DNA from: Prevotellaceae bacterium
Lineage (GTDB): Bacteria > Bacteroidota > Bacteroidia > Bacteroidales > UBA932
Direction of reading: 5' to 3'
DNA: 10,515 nt
Assembly: GCA_031278495.1 (NCBI GenBank)
Contig: JAITKG010000013.1
Span: 1 to 10,515 of the forward strand
Part shown: positions 1-7,429 of the stretch, one piece after another
How positions within the stretch are numbered: position 1 is the first letter of the stretch
How the letters are laid out: the number at the start of each line of letters is the position of its first letter
Notes under the pieces: generated by a model
Seen by the model: only the letters and a program-made list of their open reading frames with translations
What the model was told of the DNA's origin: nothing
Databases searched by the model: none
Translations under genes and position numbers: made by a program

Positions 1-837
1 GAGTATGCTAAACAGGCAATAGACATCGGCGATTTTGATAACATCGGCGGTGAATGGGCATTGAAGGAAGCATTGATTGCACTGGAAATACAAAATTCTA
101 TCCAACTGCCCATGCGCGTCGTGATTGACACGATACGGTCATATACCAATATCGCTCCGGGTGCGCAGCCGGCGGTGGAAAAAGTCCGGATAGACAGTTT
201 GACCCTGGGCAATGCCGGTCTTACGCAGGATACCTTGACCCTGCCGGGAGAACTCATCAGCACATTGCCGAAAAAAATAGACGTAGTGGTAAAAGTGCAG
301 TCGAACCCGGACGGGAAAACCTCGCAGGATAACATTATCCGCAGCCAAAGCAGCGCTTCGGCTACCGCAAAGATACTGGTGCCGCTAAAAATAAAAAATG
401 TGAATATCACGCTTACCGACACGACCGATTTGGATGTATCCGACATGTCGTTCAACAATCTCGGACTGCTGCTAAATGTCTCGAACAGCCTGCCACTCGG
501 CGTGAAATTACAATGTACCTTATTAGAGAAAGACACCGGCAACCCGCTGGGCGAGCTTTTCGATAGTCCGGTGGAAATTCCTGCCGGAAACGTTACGCCT
601 GTTGGAAACGGAGGCGAAAGCGAAGTAACCTCGCCCTCCGAAACGCACAAACTTATTGAAACCAAAAAAGGCATGGCGGAAAAGTTGAAAAAAGCGGATA
701 AAATCATCATTTCTTTCAGCGCCTCTACCGGCAATAATGAAAATACTTTTGTGCGCATCACGAAAAACAATTATGTATCGCTGAAAATAGGACTGAAAGC
801 GGGCATCAACGCAGGCGACCTGAAAGAAAAACTTTAA
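1..837 (+). CDS. Hypothetical repeat-containing beta-rich protein, 3' part only
   Basis: The reading frame is open from the first base of the window, so the start lies upstream; 278 codons are visible before TAA at 835-837. I do not recognise the family. The visible part is beta-strand-like, with alternating hydrophobic residues and many Thr, Asn and Asp, and no membrane segment. Two stretches look like copies of one module: around codons 28-45 (EIQNSIQLPMRVVID) and 158-175 (NVSNSLPLGVKLQ), about 128 codons apart, each with Asn-Ser, a Leu-Pro turn and then a strand. The end (about codons 215-278) is Lys-rich and then beta-like again. The next gene, a DUF5723-like outer-membrane protein, begins within 20-75 bases with no visible promoter or terminator between, so the two are probably co-transcribed and may act together at the cell surface (inference). 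An exported location is likely, but the N-terminus is not visible. Confidence 0.8.
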   Translation, partial: EYAKQAIDIGDFDNIGGEWALKEALIALEIQNSIQLPMRVVIDTIRSYTNIAPGAQPAVEKVRIDSLTLGNAGLTQDTLTLPGELISTLPKKIDVVVKVQSNPDGKTSQDNIIRSQSSASATAKILVPLKIKNVNITLTDTTDLDVSDMSFNNLGLLLNVSNSLPLGVKLQCTLLEKDTGNPLGELFDSPVEIPAGNVTPVGNGGESEVTSPSETHKLIETKKGMAEKLKKADKIIISFSASTGNNENTFVRITKNNYVSLKIGLKAGINAGDLKEKL

Positions 838-910
838 ATGTAAAGCAGGAAACAAAATGAATAAAGCGAAAAAAATTCCACACTTTCATCACATCAAAAA
901 TACCAACAAC

Positions 911-2206
911 ATGAAATATATTTATACCTTTTTAATGGCTATTATCCTCTGCATGCCGTTCAACCGGGCGGCGGCACAAGAAAGTACGCTAATGAGTTTT
1001 ATGCGCCAGTCGCCGCAGGCGCTGCGCACCAATCCTGCCGGCTTATCCGACTCGGTACGGTGGTTTATGGGCATTCCCTTTTTCTTATCCCATTTTGGTT
1101 TAGACCTCGACGCCGGCATTGCCTACAGCGACGCTATCCAGCGGAACGCCGACAATTCATTACAAATAAATCCGAAAATAGCGGACAAGATTGCCAATGC
1201 CCGCACGATGTTTAATTTTAATTATGAACTGCTCTCTTTCGGATTCCGTTTCCAGAAAAAGCACATGATTACCTTTTCGCTGTCGGCGGTTGCCGACGCC
1301 AGCTTCCTGCTGCCCGGCGAACTGGTTACACTGCTGGTAAAAGGCAACACCCCCGGCGAGCCGCTGTCCATAACTTCGGAAATAAACGCCGCAGCCTACG
1401 TGGAAGCGGCGCTTGGGTATTCTTTTGCCATCAATAAAAACTGGAAAGCCGGACTGCGAGTAAAATATCTGCAAGGCGGGGCAAATGTTTTTGGAAAAAA
1501 CTTCCATGCCTCCATCGCCACCGACCCAAACGACTACAAGATGACGCTGACCGCCGACGCACAGGCGCACTTTGCATATATTGACCCCTCCAAGTCGGTA
1601 ATGGACAACGCCGGCATGGCTTTTGACGCGGGCATTTATTACAACACCCCCGTTAAAGGACTCAGCGTAGGCGTGAGCATGGTCGACTGGGGCTGGATTA
1701 ACTGGACGTCAAACCCCAAAATCTATGAAGCAAAAATGCAGGATGGCAACTTTGAATTTGCCGGACTCACCAGCCTTGACGACGATATTGACCAAATTAT
1801 CGACACCCTGAAAAATGTATTTGACTTTAAAGACCGCGACGGGCAAGCCTACCGCACCATGCTTCCTGGGAAAATTTATGTAAGCGCCGCTTACAACCTC
1901 ACGAAAGACGACAAGTTCGGCTTCCTTTTCAGCACACGGGCGCTGGACAGCTTTTCGCGCACTACATTTACGCTGATGTACAACCGTTCGGTAGGCCGGT
2001 GGTTCTCCGTGTCGATAGGCAACAACATTATGACGTCGAAATTATTTAACCCGAGCCTGGCGCTGAACCTGCGGGGCGGCGCATTCCAGTTTTACATAGC
2101 GGCGGAAAACATTTCGTCGTTCAATCCCGCGCACATCCGCACACTGAACCTGCAATTCGGACTGAACCTCACTTTCCTGAATAAAACTGCAAAAAAGCAA
2201 GAGTGA
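911..2206 (+). CDS. DUF5723-like outer-membrane beta-barrel protein
   Basis: A predicted outer-membrane protein of 431 residues from the ATG at 911. A clear signal peptide follows this start (MKYIYTFLMAIILCMPF, then AAAQ, with cleavage probably before Gln). The mature part opens with a segment containing RTNPAGLSDS and continues as alternating amphipathic strands with many aromatic residues, ending in strands around LNLQFGLNLTF and a short charged tail. This fits the Bacteroidota DUF5723 family, thought to be barrels; its molecular role is unknown. An in-frame ATG at 857 would add 18 residues and has AGGAAA just upstream, unusual in this window. I prefer 911 because the signal peptide then starts directly at Met, but 857 with a long basic N-region is possible. 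It lies just behind the partial gene ending at 837, probably in one operon. The family call is from memory of the sequence style, without a profile search. Confidence 0.82.
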   Translation: MKYIYTFLMAIILCMPFNRAAAQESTLMSFMRQSPQALRTNPAGLSDSVRWFMGIPFFLSHFGLDLDAGIAYSDAIQRNADNSLQINPKIADKIANARTMFNFNYELLSFGFRFQKKHMITFSLSAVADASFLLPGELVTLLVKGNTPGEPLSITSEINAAAYVEAALGYSFAINKNWKAGLRVKYLQGGANVFGKNFHASIATDPNDYKMTLTADAQAHFAYIDPSKSVMDNAGMAFDAGIYYNTPVKGLSVGVSMVDWGWINWTSNPKIYEAKMQDGNFEFAGLTSLDDDIDQIIDTLKNVFDFKDRDGQAYRTMLPGKIYVSAAYNLTKDDKFGFLFSTRALDSFSRTTFTLMYNRSVGRWFSVSIGNNIMTSKLFNPSLALNLRGGAFQFYIAAENISSFNPAHIRTLNLQFGLNLTFLNKTAKKQE

Positions 2207-2308
2207 AGCGTTTTAGTCGTAAGGCGAAGAAAGTTCAAATAGTAAATGCAACTTTATACGAACAAAGAATGGAACATAAATAAACGGTATAGGCAACTTT
2301 CAGCTTGT

Positions 2309-2326
2309 AAGCGGAAGCTTTCGCTT
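2309..2326 (+). terminator. Possible weak hairpin terminator after the DUF5723-like gene
   Basis: AAGCGGAAGCTTTCGCTT is an almost perfect inverted repeat: every base pairs if one G-U pair is allowed, though a loop must be taken from the central bases. A short T-rich stretch (GGTTTTCT) comes only about 8 bases later rather than directly behind the stem. It sits 100 bases after the stop of the upstream gene and before the next promoter, a sensible place for a terminator. It could equally be a chance palindrome or an operator. Confidence 0.25.
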
Positions 2327-2377
2327 TCAGTAAGGTTTTCTCATCAAAATACGCAAAATAATTTCAATAATTTTTCT

Positions 2378-2385
2378 TATCTTTG
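2378..2385 (+). promoter_or_regulatory. Bacteroidota-type -7 element for the adhesin operon
   Basis: TATCTTTG matches the Bacteroidota sigma-factor -7 consensus TAnnTTTG exactly and is followed by CAACG. It lies 50 bases before the ATG at 2436 (26 before the alternative TTG at 2412). No good TTTG -33 element sits 19-21 bases upstream; that stretch is only AT-rich. It should drive the adhesin gene and the PorP/SprF gene behind it. Confidence 0.6.
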
Positions 2386-2435
2386 CAACGATTTTAAAGT
2401 ATTTTATAAAATTGCGATTGCTAATTATTCCCCTA

Positions 2436-5400
2436 ATGCGTTGCGCATGTGTTGTATTGTTGTTGCTGTCGGCATGTCCGGCGAACGCTCAAGTAACGGA
2501 TATTACGTTAATAGATGGAAATATCTGCCGGGGTAAAAGTATTGACCTCGGTACGCTGATCCTTGAGCATCCGTCAAGTGTCCCCTATTCCCGGTGGAAA
2601 GAAGGAAATACGTATTTAAATACGTCGGGGTTCAGTTGTATGGTATCGCCCACCGGTAACACGACCTACACGTTGGAATACCGCCTGTCCGAAAATGGCA
2701 ACATACAGACCAAAGATGCACAGGTTACAGTTTGGCTGGAACCTAATGTTACCGTCCCTGCCGACACAGCGGTTTGCAGGGGGAAAACGATTATCTTGCA
2801 GGCAGACTCCTCGTATGCCCAAGAAGTTATTTGGCGTGACGGTTCAAAAACCTATAAAAATGGCGCGGAAGTCCTTATCGAGACTAAAATGTATTCATTC
2901 GTAGCCACAGCCCGGAACGACTATTGCCCGACAACTTCCTCCGCCACCTGGGTGGTGGAAGGACATGCGCGTATCAGGGCTGCCGGTGTAGGCTATGATG
3001 ACCCTCAATCGCTCAATCTCTGTAAAGGCGCGACGATTGACCTTAATTCGCTGTTGCGGTTTTTTGTAACAGACGATGAAAACACATCCTATCCCGCCAC
3101 CTACCTTGAAGGAACGGCGACTTGGACAAGCGGCACGCAACCGGTTGCCGATGCAGCAAATTATAAAATACCGGCATGGGAATGGGTAGCAGCGACCGTA
3201 ACGGCAAAAGTAGCCCATACTTCTGTTTGCGACGGCATGCAAATCTATACGATACCGCCAACGGTGGTAGGGTTTCCAATAGCAGGCTACCCAACTACTG
3301 CAAGCGCTTCCTGCAACTACAGGGATTGCCCCGGCGACCCGGTTGATATACGGATTTTTTTAACTACCTATTGTAACGATACCATCAAGGATGTAAATAT
3401 TACTTATGCCGGTAATAGCGTCGGCGCTTATTTGAGTTATCCGCCAACTCCCCATGAACATACTTACCTGTGCGAACCTATACCCGATGGTGCAAAATAT
3501 ACGGTATACCTCAAGACTACGGCATTGGATACGACAATGTATGTGTCGCCCACACCGGTAGACCCGCCAAATGTCGTCAACTGGCCGGTTGATATGTGCA
3601 AGGGGGAGGAAAGCGTCGATTTTTACATTACTACCGATTGCGATGAAATATCAACGATAGAGTGGACGGTAATTCCTGCCGCCGTAAGTAAACCGGTATT
3701 GCAACCCAACTACACGTCGCATTCGTGGACTTACTGGCTGACGGCTACGGAAAACGCCACCTATACCGCAAAAATTGAGTACCGCCGGAAAGGCAAAACC
3801 GTAAATTCCGATACAACAATATTCATAACGCTTCCATTGGCTATCCGCCCTTCCATGTTTTATTTGCAAACTTCGCCATCCGAAATATGCAACGGCGATA
3901 GCGCTTTCGTTGTTATTACAAGCGACTGCGATAGCATTGTAGCCGTTGATGGGTGGAATATCGCTACGCCGGCTTATATTGGACGGAGTAAAAAGATGAT
4001 GGCATATGAAACAACCGTAAGCCAAAATATGCTGGTTCAGGCGCGGGTAACTTACTATGACCAGTCAACAAATATGAACAGTACGACATACGTAGCCGGA
4101 CAGCTAAATGTGCGCAATTACCCGCCGGCAGTATCGCCCGCTTCCTATAACCTTTGCCGTGGAAGTAAAGACACAGCCCGTATTGTAGCAGACGATTGCG
4201 ATTCGATTGTGAAAGTCGTATGGAAAGACAAGCAGGGCGGCGTAACAATATCCCCACAACCGTCCCTGAATCCTAATTACCCGCCAACGCGAACCGAGTG
4301 GCAATACATTTTATCACCCAACGATTCCATTACCTATATAGCGGAAATTGAATACATGCGCTCATCGGAAACAACAACCCAAACAGTTCCCGTAGAAGTT
4401 TTCGTTAGCGTCCGCGAACGCCCGCATATCTTAAAAAGGGATACGGTTCCTGTTTGCGAAACGGATGCAGCGGTTTATTTGAATAAATATGTGGACAGCG
4501 CATTAGTAAATATGAATACCATAGACTGGCTCGGCTATCCGAATGCCATAGCTTCAAATTCGCAGTATGCGCCGGAAAAAACGTATCAGGTACAAGCCGA
4601 ATATGCCTACTTATGCTCGGAAATGACTACGCTCGCCGGTGCGCCCGAACAATTGACCGTACTTTTCCAGACGAGCAAAAAACCCGCTTTTCAAGCGCCT
4701 GCGCCCAATGGAACTTATTGCCAAAACAACATTCCCCTGAAAGCCGTCGAACAGTTTACGGCGTATAAATGGATATTGCCGGGCGGCATTGAAATTGACA
4801 AACCGGATACCATTTATTCCGCCGCTACCGCTGGGGAATTTAATTTTACTTTAACCGCCAAAAATGAATGCGGCGTCAATTCAACGGACAGCAAAGTATT
4901 TTTATCCGCCATTCCGTATGTTACGGCGCTAAATCCCGTAATTGAAGCTTGCGAAGGTTCTACCGTCACATTGGCTTTAAGCGATTACGAACAAACAGGA
5001 ATGATTTCATGGAATGAACCCTCTTTTGGGCAGGCAGAACCGGTGATTACCGTAACAACTCCGGCGACTTACATTGTGTCGGTAACCAATATCCCCTGCC
5101 CGACCGCCTATGACACCATAGTGGTAAACGTTATCCGCCTGGCGCACGTGGAAGCAATGGACGACATTGATGTGTGTGAAAACAGCGAACTGACGTTAAG
5201 CGTAAAAAGTTGGAACGGCGAAAACTTGGGCTGGGTGAAAGCGGAAGGCAACAACATTTTCATACCCGTAGCCAACACGGTTTTCCCGGTAACCGCTCCC
5301 GGCACGTACATTGCCATTGCCAGCAACCAGTGTAACCGCGCCTCCGACACCGTGCTGGTAACGATGACGCTCTTGCCGTTTGTCAGCATACGCACGGATA

Positions 5401-6104
5401 CCACTTCATGCCTTGGGGATACCATTACGCTGGTAACAGAAAGCCTCAACGGAACGCCGGCTTGGTTTACGGACGGCAGGCGGGTAGAGCCAAAGATTAC
5501 AATAGTTGCAACGCCGACTGTGTATACCGTCATCGCATCCAACAAATGCGGCGAATCGGAGCCGGCAAGCATCACTGTCTTTGCGCGTCCGCCGATAGCG
5601 GTTAAACCCGCACAGATGCCGGCGTTCAAAAACAATACTTATTACGATATCCGGTTCAGCGCCGAAAATGCCATGCACCCGGTTTCCTACAGCCTCAACG
5701 GAAACCTGCCGGCAGGATTGGTATTTAAGTCCGACGGCTCTATTGTCGGCTTCCCCAGATTGTCGGGAAACAACTATTATGATTATCCGCTAACCATAAT
5801 GGCGAAAGACGCCGGCAATTGCCAGGCGGTTTATGATTATATTTTATCGCCGGCATGGTCGGCTCCCAATGCTTTCCTGCCGGGAAGCAGCGGTTTCAAT
5901 AGCGTATTCCTGTCGGAATACCAGTTGGAAATATATGACCGCAGCGGGCACTTGGTACATGAAGGATATGGATGGACAGGCATAGACCAGAACGGGCGGC
6001 GGGCGCCGGCAGGCACGTACTATTATAAGGTAATTATTCCACAAAATAGCCATAATCATGTAACCCGTTATTTTTCGGGCTATATAACCGTATTGCCCCA
6101 ATAA
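2436..6104 (+). CDS. Large Ig-repeat surface protein with divergent T9SS type B sorting domain
   Basis: A 1,222-residue exported protein, probably an adhesin or other SprB-like surface protein. The ATG at 2436 starts a signal peptide (MRCACVVLLLLSACPANAQ); a TTG at 2412 would add eight residues. Twelve Ig-like modules of about 75-100 residues follow, each opening with Cys-x-Gly/Asn-like motifs such as VCRGKTIIL; these Cys are near residues 31, 114, 196, 298, 388, 485, 574, 674, 762, 839, 914 and 992. Residues about 1060-1130 (LPAGLVF, then GSIVGFP) resemble a putative-Ig He_PIG domain. From about 1144 comes a CHU_C-type sorting domain: PNAFLPG, YQLEIYDRSGHLV, GWTG, APAGTYYYKV and a last strand ending ITVLPQ. 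This domain routes proteins through the type IX secretion system for surface attachment or release. It departs from the family by lacking the usual NGDGxND motif (here PGSSGFNSVF). A PorP/SprF gene follows 13 bases later. Ligand unknown. Confidence 0.9.
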   Translation: MRCACVVLLLLSACPANAQVTDITLIDGNICRGKSIDLGTLILEHPSSVPYSRWKEGNTYLNTSGFSCMVSPTGNTTYTLEYRLSENGNIQTKDAQVTVWLEPNVTVPADTAVCRGKTIILQADSSYAQEVIWRDGSKTYKNGAEVLIETKMYSFVATARNDYCPTTSSATWVVEGHARIRAAGVGYDDPQSLNLCKGATIDLNSLLRFFVTDDENTSYPATYLEGTATWTSGTQPVADAANYKIPAWEWVAATVTAKVAHTSVCDGMQIYTIPPTVVGFPIAGYPTTASASCNYRDCPGDPVDIRIFLTTYCNDTIKDVNITYAGNSVGAYLSYPPTPHEHTYLCEPIPDGAKYTVYLKTTALDTTMYVSPTPVDPPNVVNWPVDMCKGEESVDFYITTDCDEISTIEWTVIPAAVSKPVLQPNYTSHSWTYWLTATENATYTAKIEYRRKGKTVNSDTTIFITLPLAIRPSMFYLQTSPSEICNGDSAFVVITSDCDSIVAVDGWNIATPAYIGRSKKMMAYETTVSQNMLVQARVTYYDQSTNMNSTTYVAGQLNVRNYPPAVSPASYNLCRGSKDTARIVADDCDSIVKVVWKDKQGGVTISPQPSLNPNYPPTRTEWQYILSPNDSITYIAEIEYMRSSETTTQTVPVEVFVSVRERPHILKRDTVPVCETDAAVYLNKYVDSALVNMNTIDWLGYPNAIASNSQYAPEKTYQVQAEYAYLCSEMTTLAGAPEQLTVLFQTSKKPAFQAPAPNGTYCQNNIPLKAVEQFTAYKWILPGGIEIDKPDTIYSAATAGEFNFTLTAKNECGVNSTDSKVFLSAIPYVTALNPVIEACEGSTVTLALSDYEQTGMISWNEPSFGQAEPVITVTTPATYIVSVTNIPCPTAYDTIVVNVIRLAHVEAMDDIDVCENSELTLSVKSWNGENLGWVKAEGNNIFIPVANTVFPVTAPGTYIAIASNQCNRASDTVLVTMTLLPFVSIRTDTTSCLGDTITLVTESLNGTPAWFTDGRRVEPKITIVATPTVYTVIASNKCGESEPASITVFARPPIAVKPAQMPAFKNNTYYDIRFSAENAMHPVSYSLNGNLPAGLVFKSDGSIVGFPRLSGNNYYDYPLTIMAKDAGNCQAVYDYILSPAWSAPNAFLPGSSGFNSVFLSEYQLEIYDRSGHLVHEGYGWTGIDQNGRRAPAGTYYYKVIIPQNSHNHVTRYFSGYITVLPQ

Positions 6105-6117
6105 TTGCCTATATTGA

Positions 6118-7080
6118 ATGAAAAAACGATATCGCCTCATACTATCTTTTTCCCTTTTGCCGGCAACCGCTATTGCATTACTGGCGCAAGACGGGTTTGA
6201 CAATAATTACAAATGGTTAAACCGTTCGCTGATGAACCCTGCGGCTACCGGCAATATCAATTATTTTGAAGTAAGCGCCATCGCCCGCAAACAATGGATA
6301 GGCATGGAAGGAGCGCCCGGTACATTATTCCTGAACGCGCAAAATTTATTTGCCCCCGTGTCGTCGGGCGCCGGCTTCACGCTCATCAATGACTATATCG
6401 GATTTTACTATACCCTGAATGCAAAACTTTCGTATGCCTACCACCTGAAATTAGGCACGAAAATGGCGTTAAGTTTCGGGCTGGCGGGCGGCATATTAAC
6501 GCAGGGACGCGACGATGCAAGCGTATATTTGAATGACATGTCGGAATACACCCCTTATCCGCGCACGCTCCTGCCCGACTTTGACACCGGCGTGGAATTC
6601 CGTTACGAAGGAATCCGTGCAGGACTTTCCGCCCTGCATCTTAACATCAATTCCGACAGGGTGGAATACGCCTACAACCGTGTATTTAATGCGTATGCCA
6701 GCATACGTATTGACATCAATGAACTGGTATCCATCATGCCGCTTACGCTGGTTTCGTATACGAACGAACGTTTTAGCGGGGAAGGCGGAGCTATCCTGTA
6801 CTTCCGGTTTCCGCGAAAAGCCGTTTCAATGGAACGCCTCGACCGGGTTGTAAAAGACCGGTACGACCGTTTTTGGGCAGGCGCCAATGTTAGCTGGTTG
6901 GGTAATCTGCAAGTCATGGCGGGATTATTCGTTACCGAACAATGGCGATTGGGATATTCTTTCGGATATACGTGGAACTTGAAAACGGTCAAAGCGGCAA
7001 CCTCTCATGAAATACTGCTGTCATGGCGGATAAAGACCTCCGAACCGCGACGCTACCTCTGCTTGGATGATTGTGAATAA
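6118..7080 (+). CDS. Type IX secretion system membrane protein, PorP/SprF family
   Basis: A 320-residue predicted outer-membrane barrel. The N-terminus is a signal peptide (MKKRYRLILSFSLLP, then ALLAQ, with cleavage before Gln). The mature protein begins with family hallmarks: NRSLMNPAATGN, then ARKQWIGMEGAPGT about 15 residues later, and then LFAPVSSGAGFTLINDYIG, in the order expected for PorP/SprF. Amphipathic strands follow to HEILLSWRI, which looks like the closing barrel strand; about 14 more residues (ending CLDDCE) extend past it. In Flavobacterium johnsoniae, SprF is needed to export the adhesin SprB and is encoded directly behind it. The 13-base gap to the Ig-repeat gene upstream, with no promoter between, suggests the same dedicated pairing here. 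This is more likely a cargo-specific paralogue than the core PorP, because no other core T9SS genes (porK, L, M or N) adjoin it. Confidence 0.93.
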   Translation: MKKRYRLILSFSLLPATAIALLAQDGFDNNYKWLNRSLMNPAATGNINYFEVSAIARKQWIGMEGAPGTLFLNAQNLFAPVSSGAGFTLINDYIGFYYTLNAKLSYAYHLKLGTKMALSFGLAGGILTQGRDDASVYLNDMSEYTPYPRTLLPDFDTGVEFRYEGIRAGLSALHLNINSDRVEYAYNRVFNAYASIRIDINELVSIMPLTLVSYTNERFSGEGGAILYFRFPRKAVSMERLDRVVKDRYDRFWAGANVSWLGNLQVMAGLFVTEQWRLGYSFGYTWNLKTVKAATSHEILLSWRIKTSEPRRYLCLDDCE

Positions 7081-7086
7081 ATCCTG

Positions 7087-7119
7087 AAATAAAAAACCAG
7101 CCCATGGCAAATGGGCTGG
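7087..7119 (-). terminator. Intrinsic terminator of rpmH
   Basis: On the minus strand, CCAGCCCAT (7119-7111), a 5-base loop and ATGGGCTGG (7105-7097) form a perfect 9-bp GC-rich stem, followed at once by TTTTTTATTT. This is a textbook intrinsic terminator 22 bases past the rpmH stop. Read on the plus strand, the hairpin is followed by CACGCC rather than T residues, so it would stop transcripts from the PorP/SprF side less well, although no other terminator is visible for that operon. Confidence 0.9.
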
Positions 7120-7140
7120 CACGCCGTTTATACTCCCTGT

Positions 7141-7293
7141 TTAGTATCTTGCCTCGTCTGACACGGTTAATTTTTTGCGTCCGCGGCGGCGGCGGGCAGC
7201 CAGTACGCGACGGCCGTTAGCCGTAGCCATTCTTTCGCGGAATCCGTGTTTATTGCGGCGTTTACGTTGCGATGGTTGAAATGTCCTTTTCAT
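7141..7293 (-). CDS. rpmH: 50S ribosomal protein L34
   Basis: A 50-residue protein that I translated by hand on the minus strand. It begins MKRTFQPSQRKRRNKHGFR, continues RMATANGRRVLAARRRRGRK and ends KLTVSDEARY before TAA. This is the full L34 sequence pattern and normal length. L34 is a small, very basic protein that binds 23S rRNA in the large ribosomal subunit. The start at 7293 is fixed by the conserved MKRT opening. The gene stands alone as a unit: a Bacteroidota promoter lies just upstream (7314-7321) and an intrinsic terminator just downstream. The rnpA and dnaA neighbours common in other phyla are absent. It converges on the PorP/SprF gene, whose stop is 60 bases away. Confidence 0.97.
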   Translation of the reverse strand: MKRTFQPSQRKRRNKHGFRERMATANGRRVLAARRRRGRKKLTVSDEARY

Positions 7294-7429
7294 TACTCAA
7301 AAATTTTGGACTGCAAAGATAATCCTTTTTTTGAAAACTACCAACTCTTTTTTAGGATGAGGTCAATTGGCAGGTTCAAATAACAAATACAAGTATATTT
7401 TGGGAATACTCCGAAACACGATTTTTTTC
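7294..7429. other. Intergenic region between rpmH and the hotdog gene
   Basis: Apart from the rpmH promoter, this 136-base AT-rich gap shows no convincing element. A clear hairpin plus T-tract terminator for the hotdog gene (which ends at 7430) is not visible; only short, imperfect AT inverted repeats occur around 7384-7400. No small gene was found on either strand. Confidence 0.5.
7314..7321 (-). promoter_or_regulatory. -7 promoter element of rpmH
   Basis: Read on the minus strand, TATCTTTG is an exact match to TAnnTTTG, followed by CAGTCC, and lies 20 bases before the rpmH start codon. A weak -33-like TTGG sits about 20 bases further upstream (7342-7345). The leader before ATG has no Shine-Dalgarno sequence. 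Confidence 0.75.

Larger units (their letters stand above)
2207..2435. other. Intergenic region: operon break before the adhesin gene
   Basis: A 229-base AT-rich gap. It carries a hairpin-forming sequence at 2309-2326 and a -7 promoter element at 2378-2385, listed separately. A frame from 2246 to 2536 is open here, but it runs through the promoter and into the adhesin gene in another frame and has no recognisable content. I see no RNA gene. Confidence 0.6.

Noticed and set aside
2246..2536. Open frame of 96 codons between the DUF5723-like gene and the adhesin gene
   Set aside because: It crosses the adhesin promoter, overlaps the adhesin start in another frame, and has no family pattern or plausible leader.
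4104..4400. Possible slipped or broken gene within the repeat-rich adhesin
   Set aside because: The frame is continuous from 2436 to 6104, with module spacing kept and all expected parts in order.
5108..5635. Minus-strand open frame of 175 codons inside the adhesin gene
   Set aside because: It lies wholly opposite repeats with strong coding signal; the Thr/Val-rich product has no recognisable domain. It is a shadow of the real gene.
7097..7119. Hairpin as a strong bidirectional terminator also serving the PorP/SprF operon
   Set aside because: Only the minus-strand reading has a T-tract; on the plus strand the stem is followed by CACGCC.
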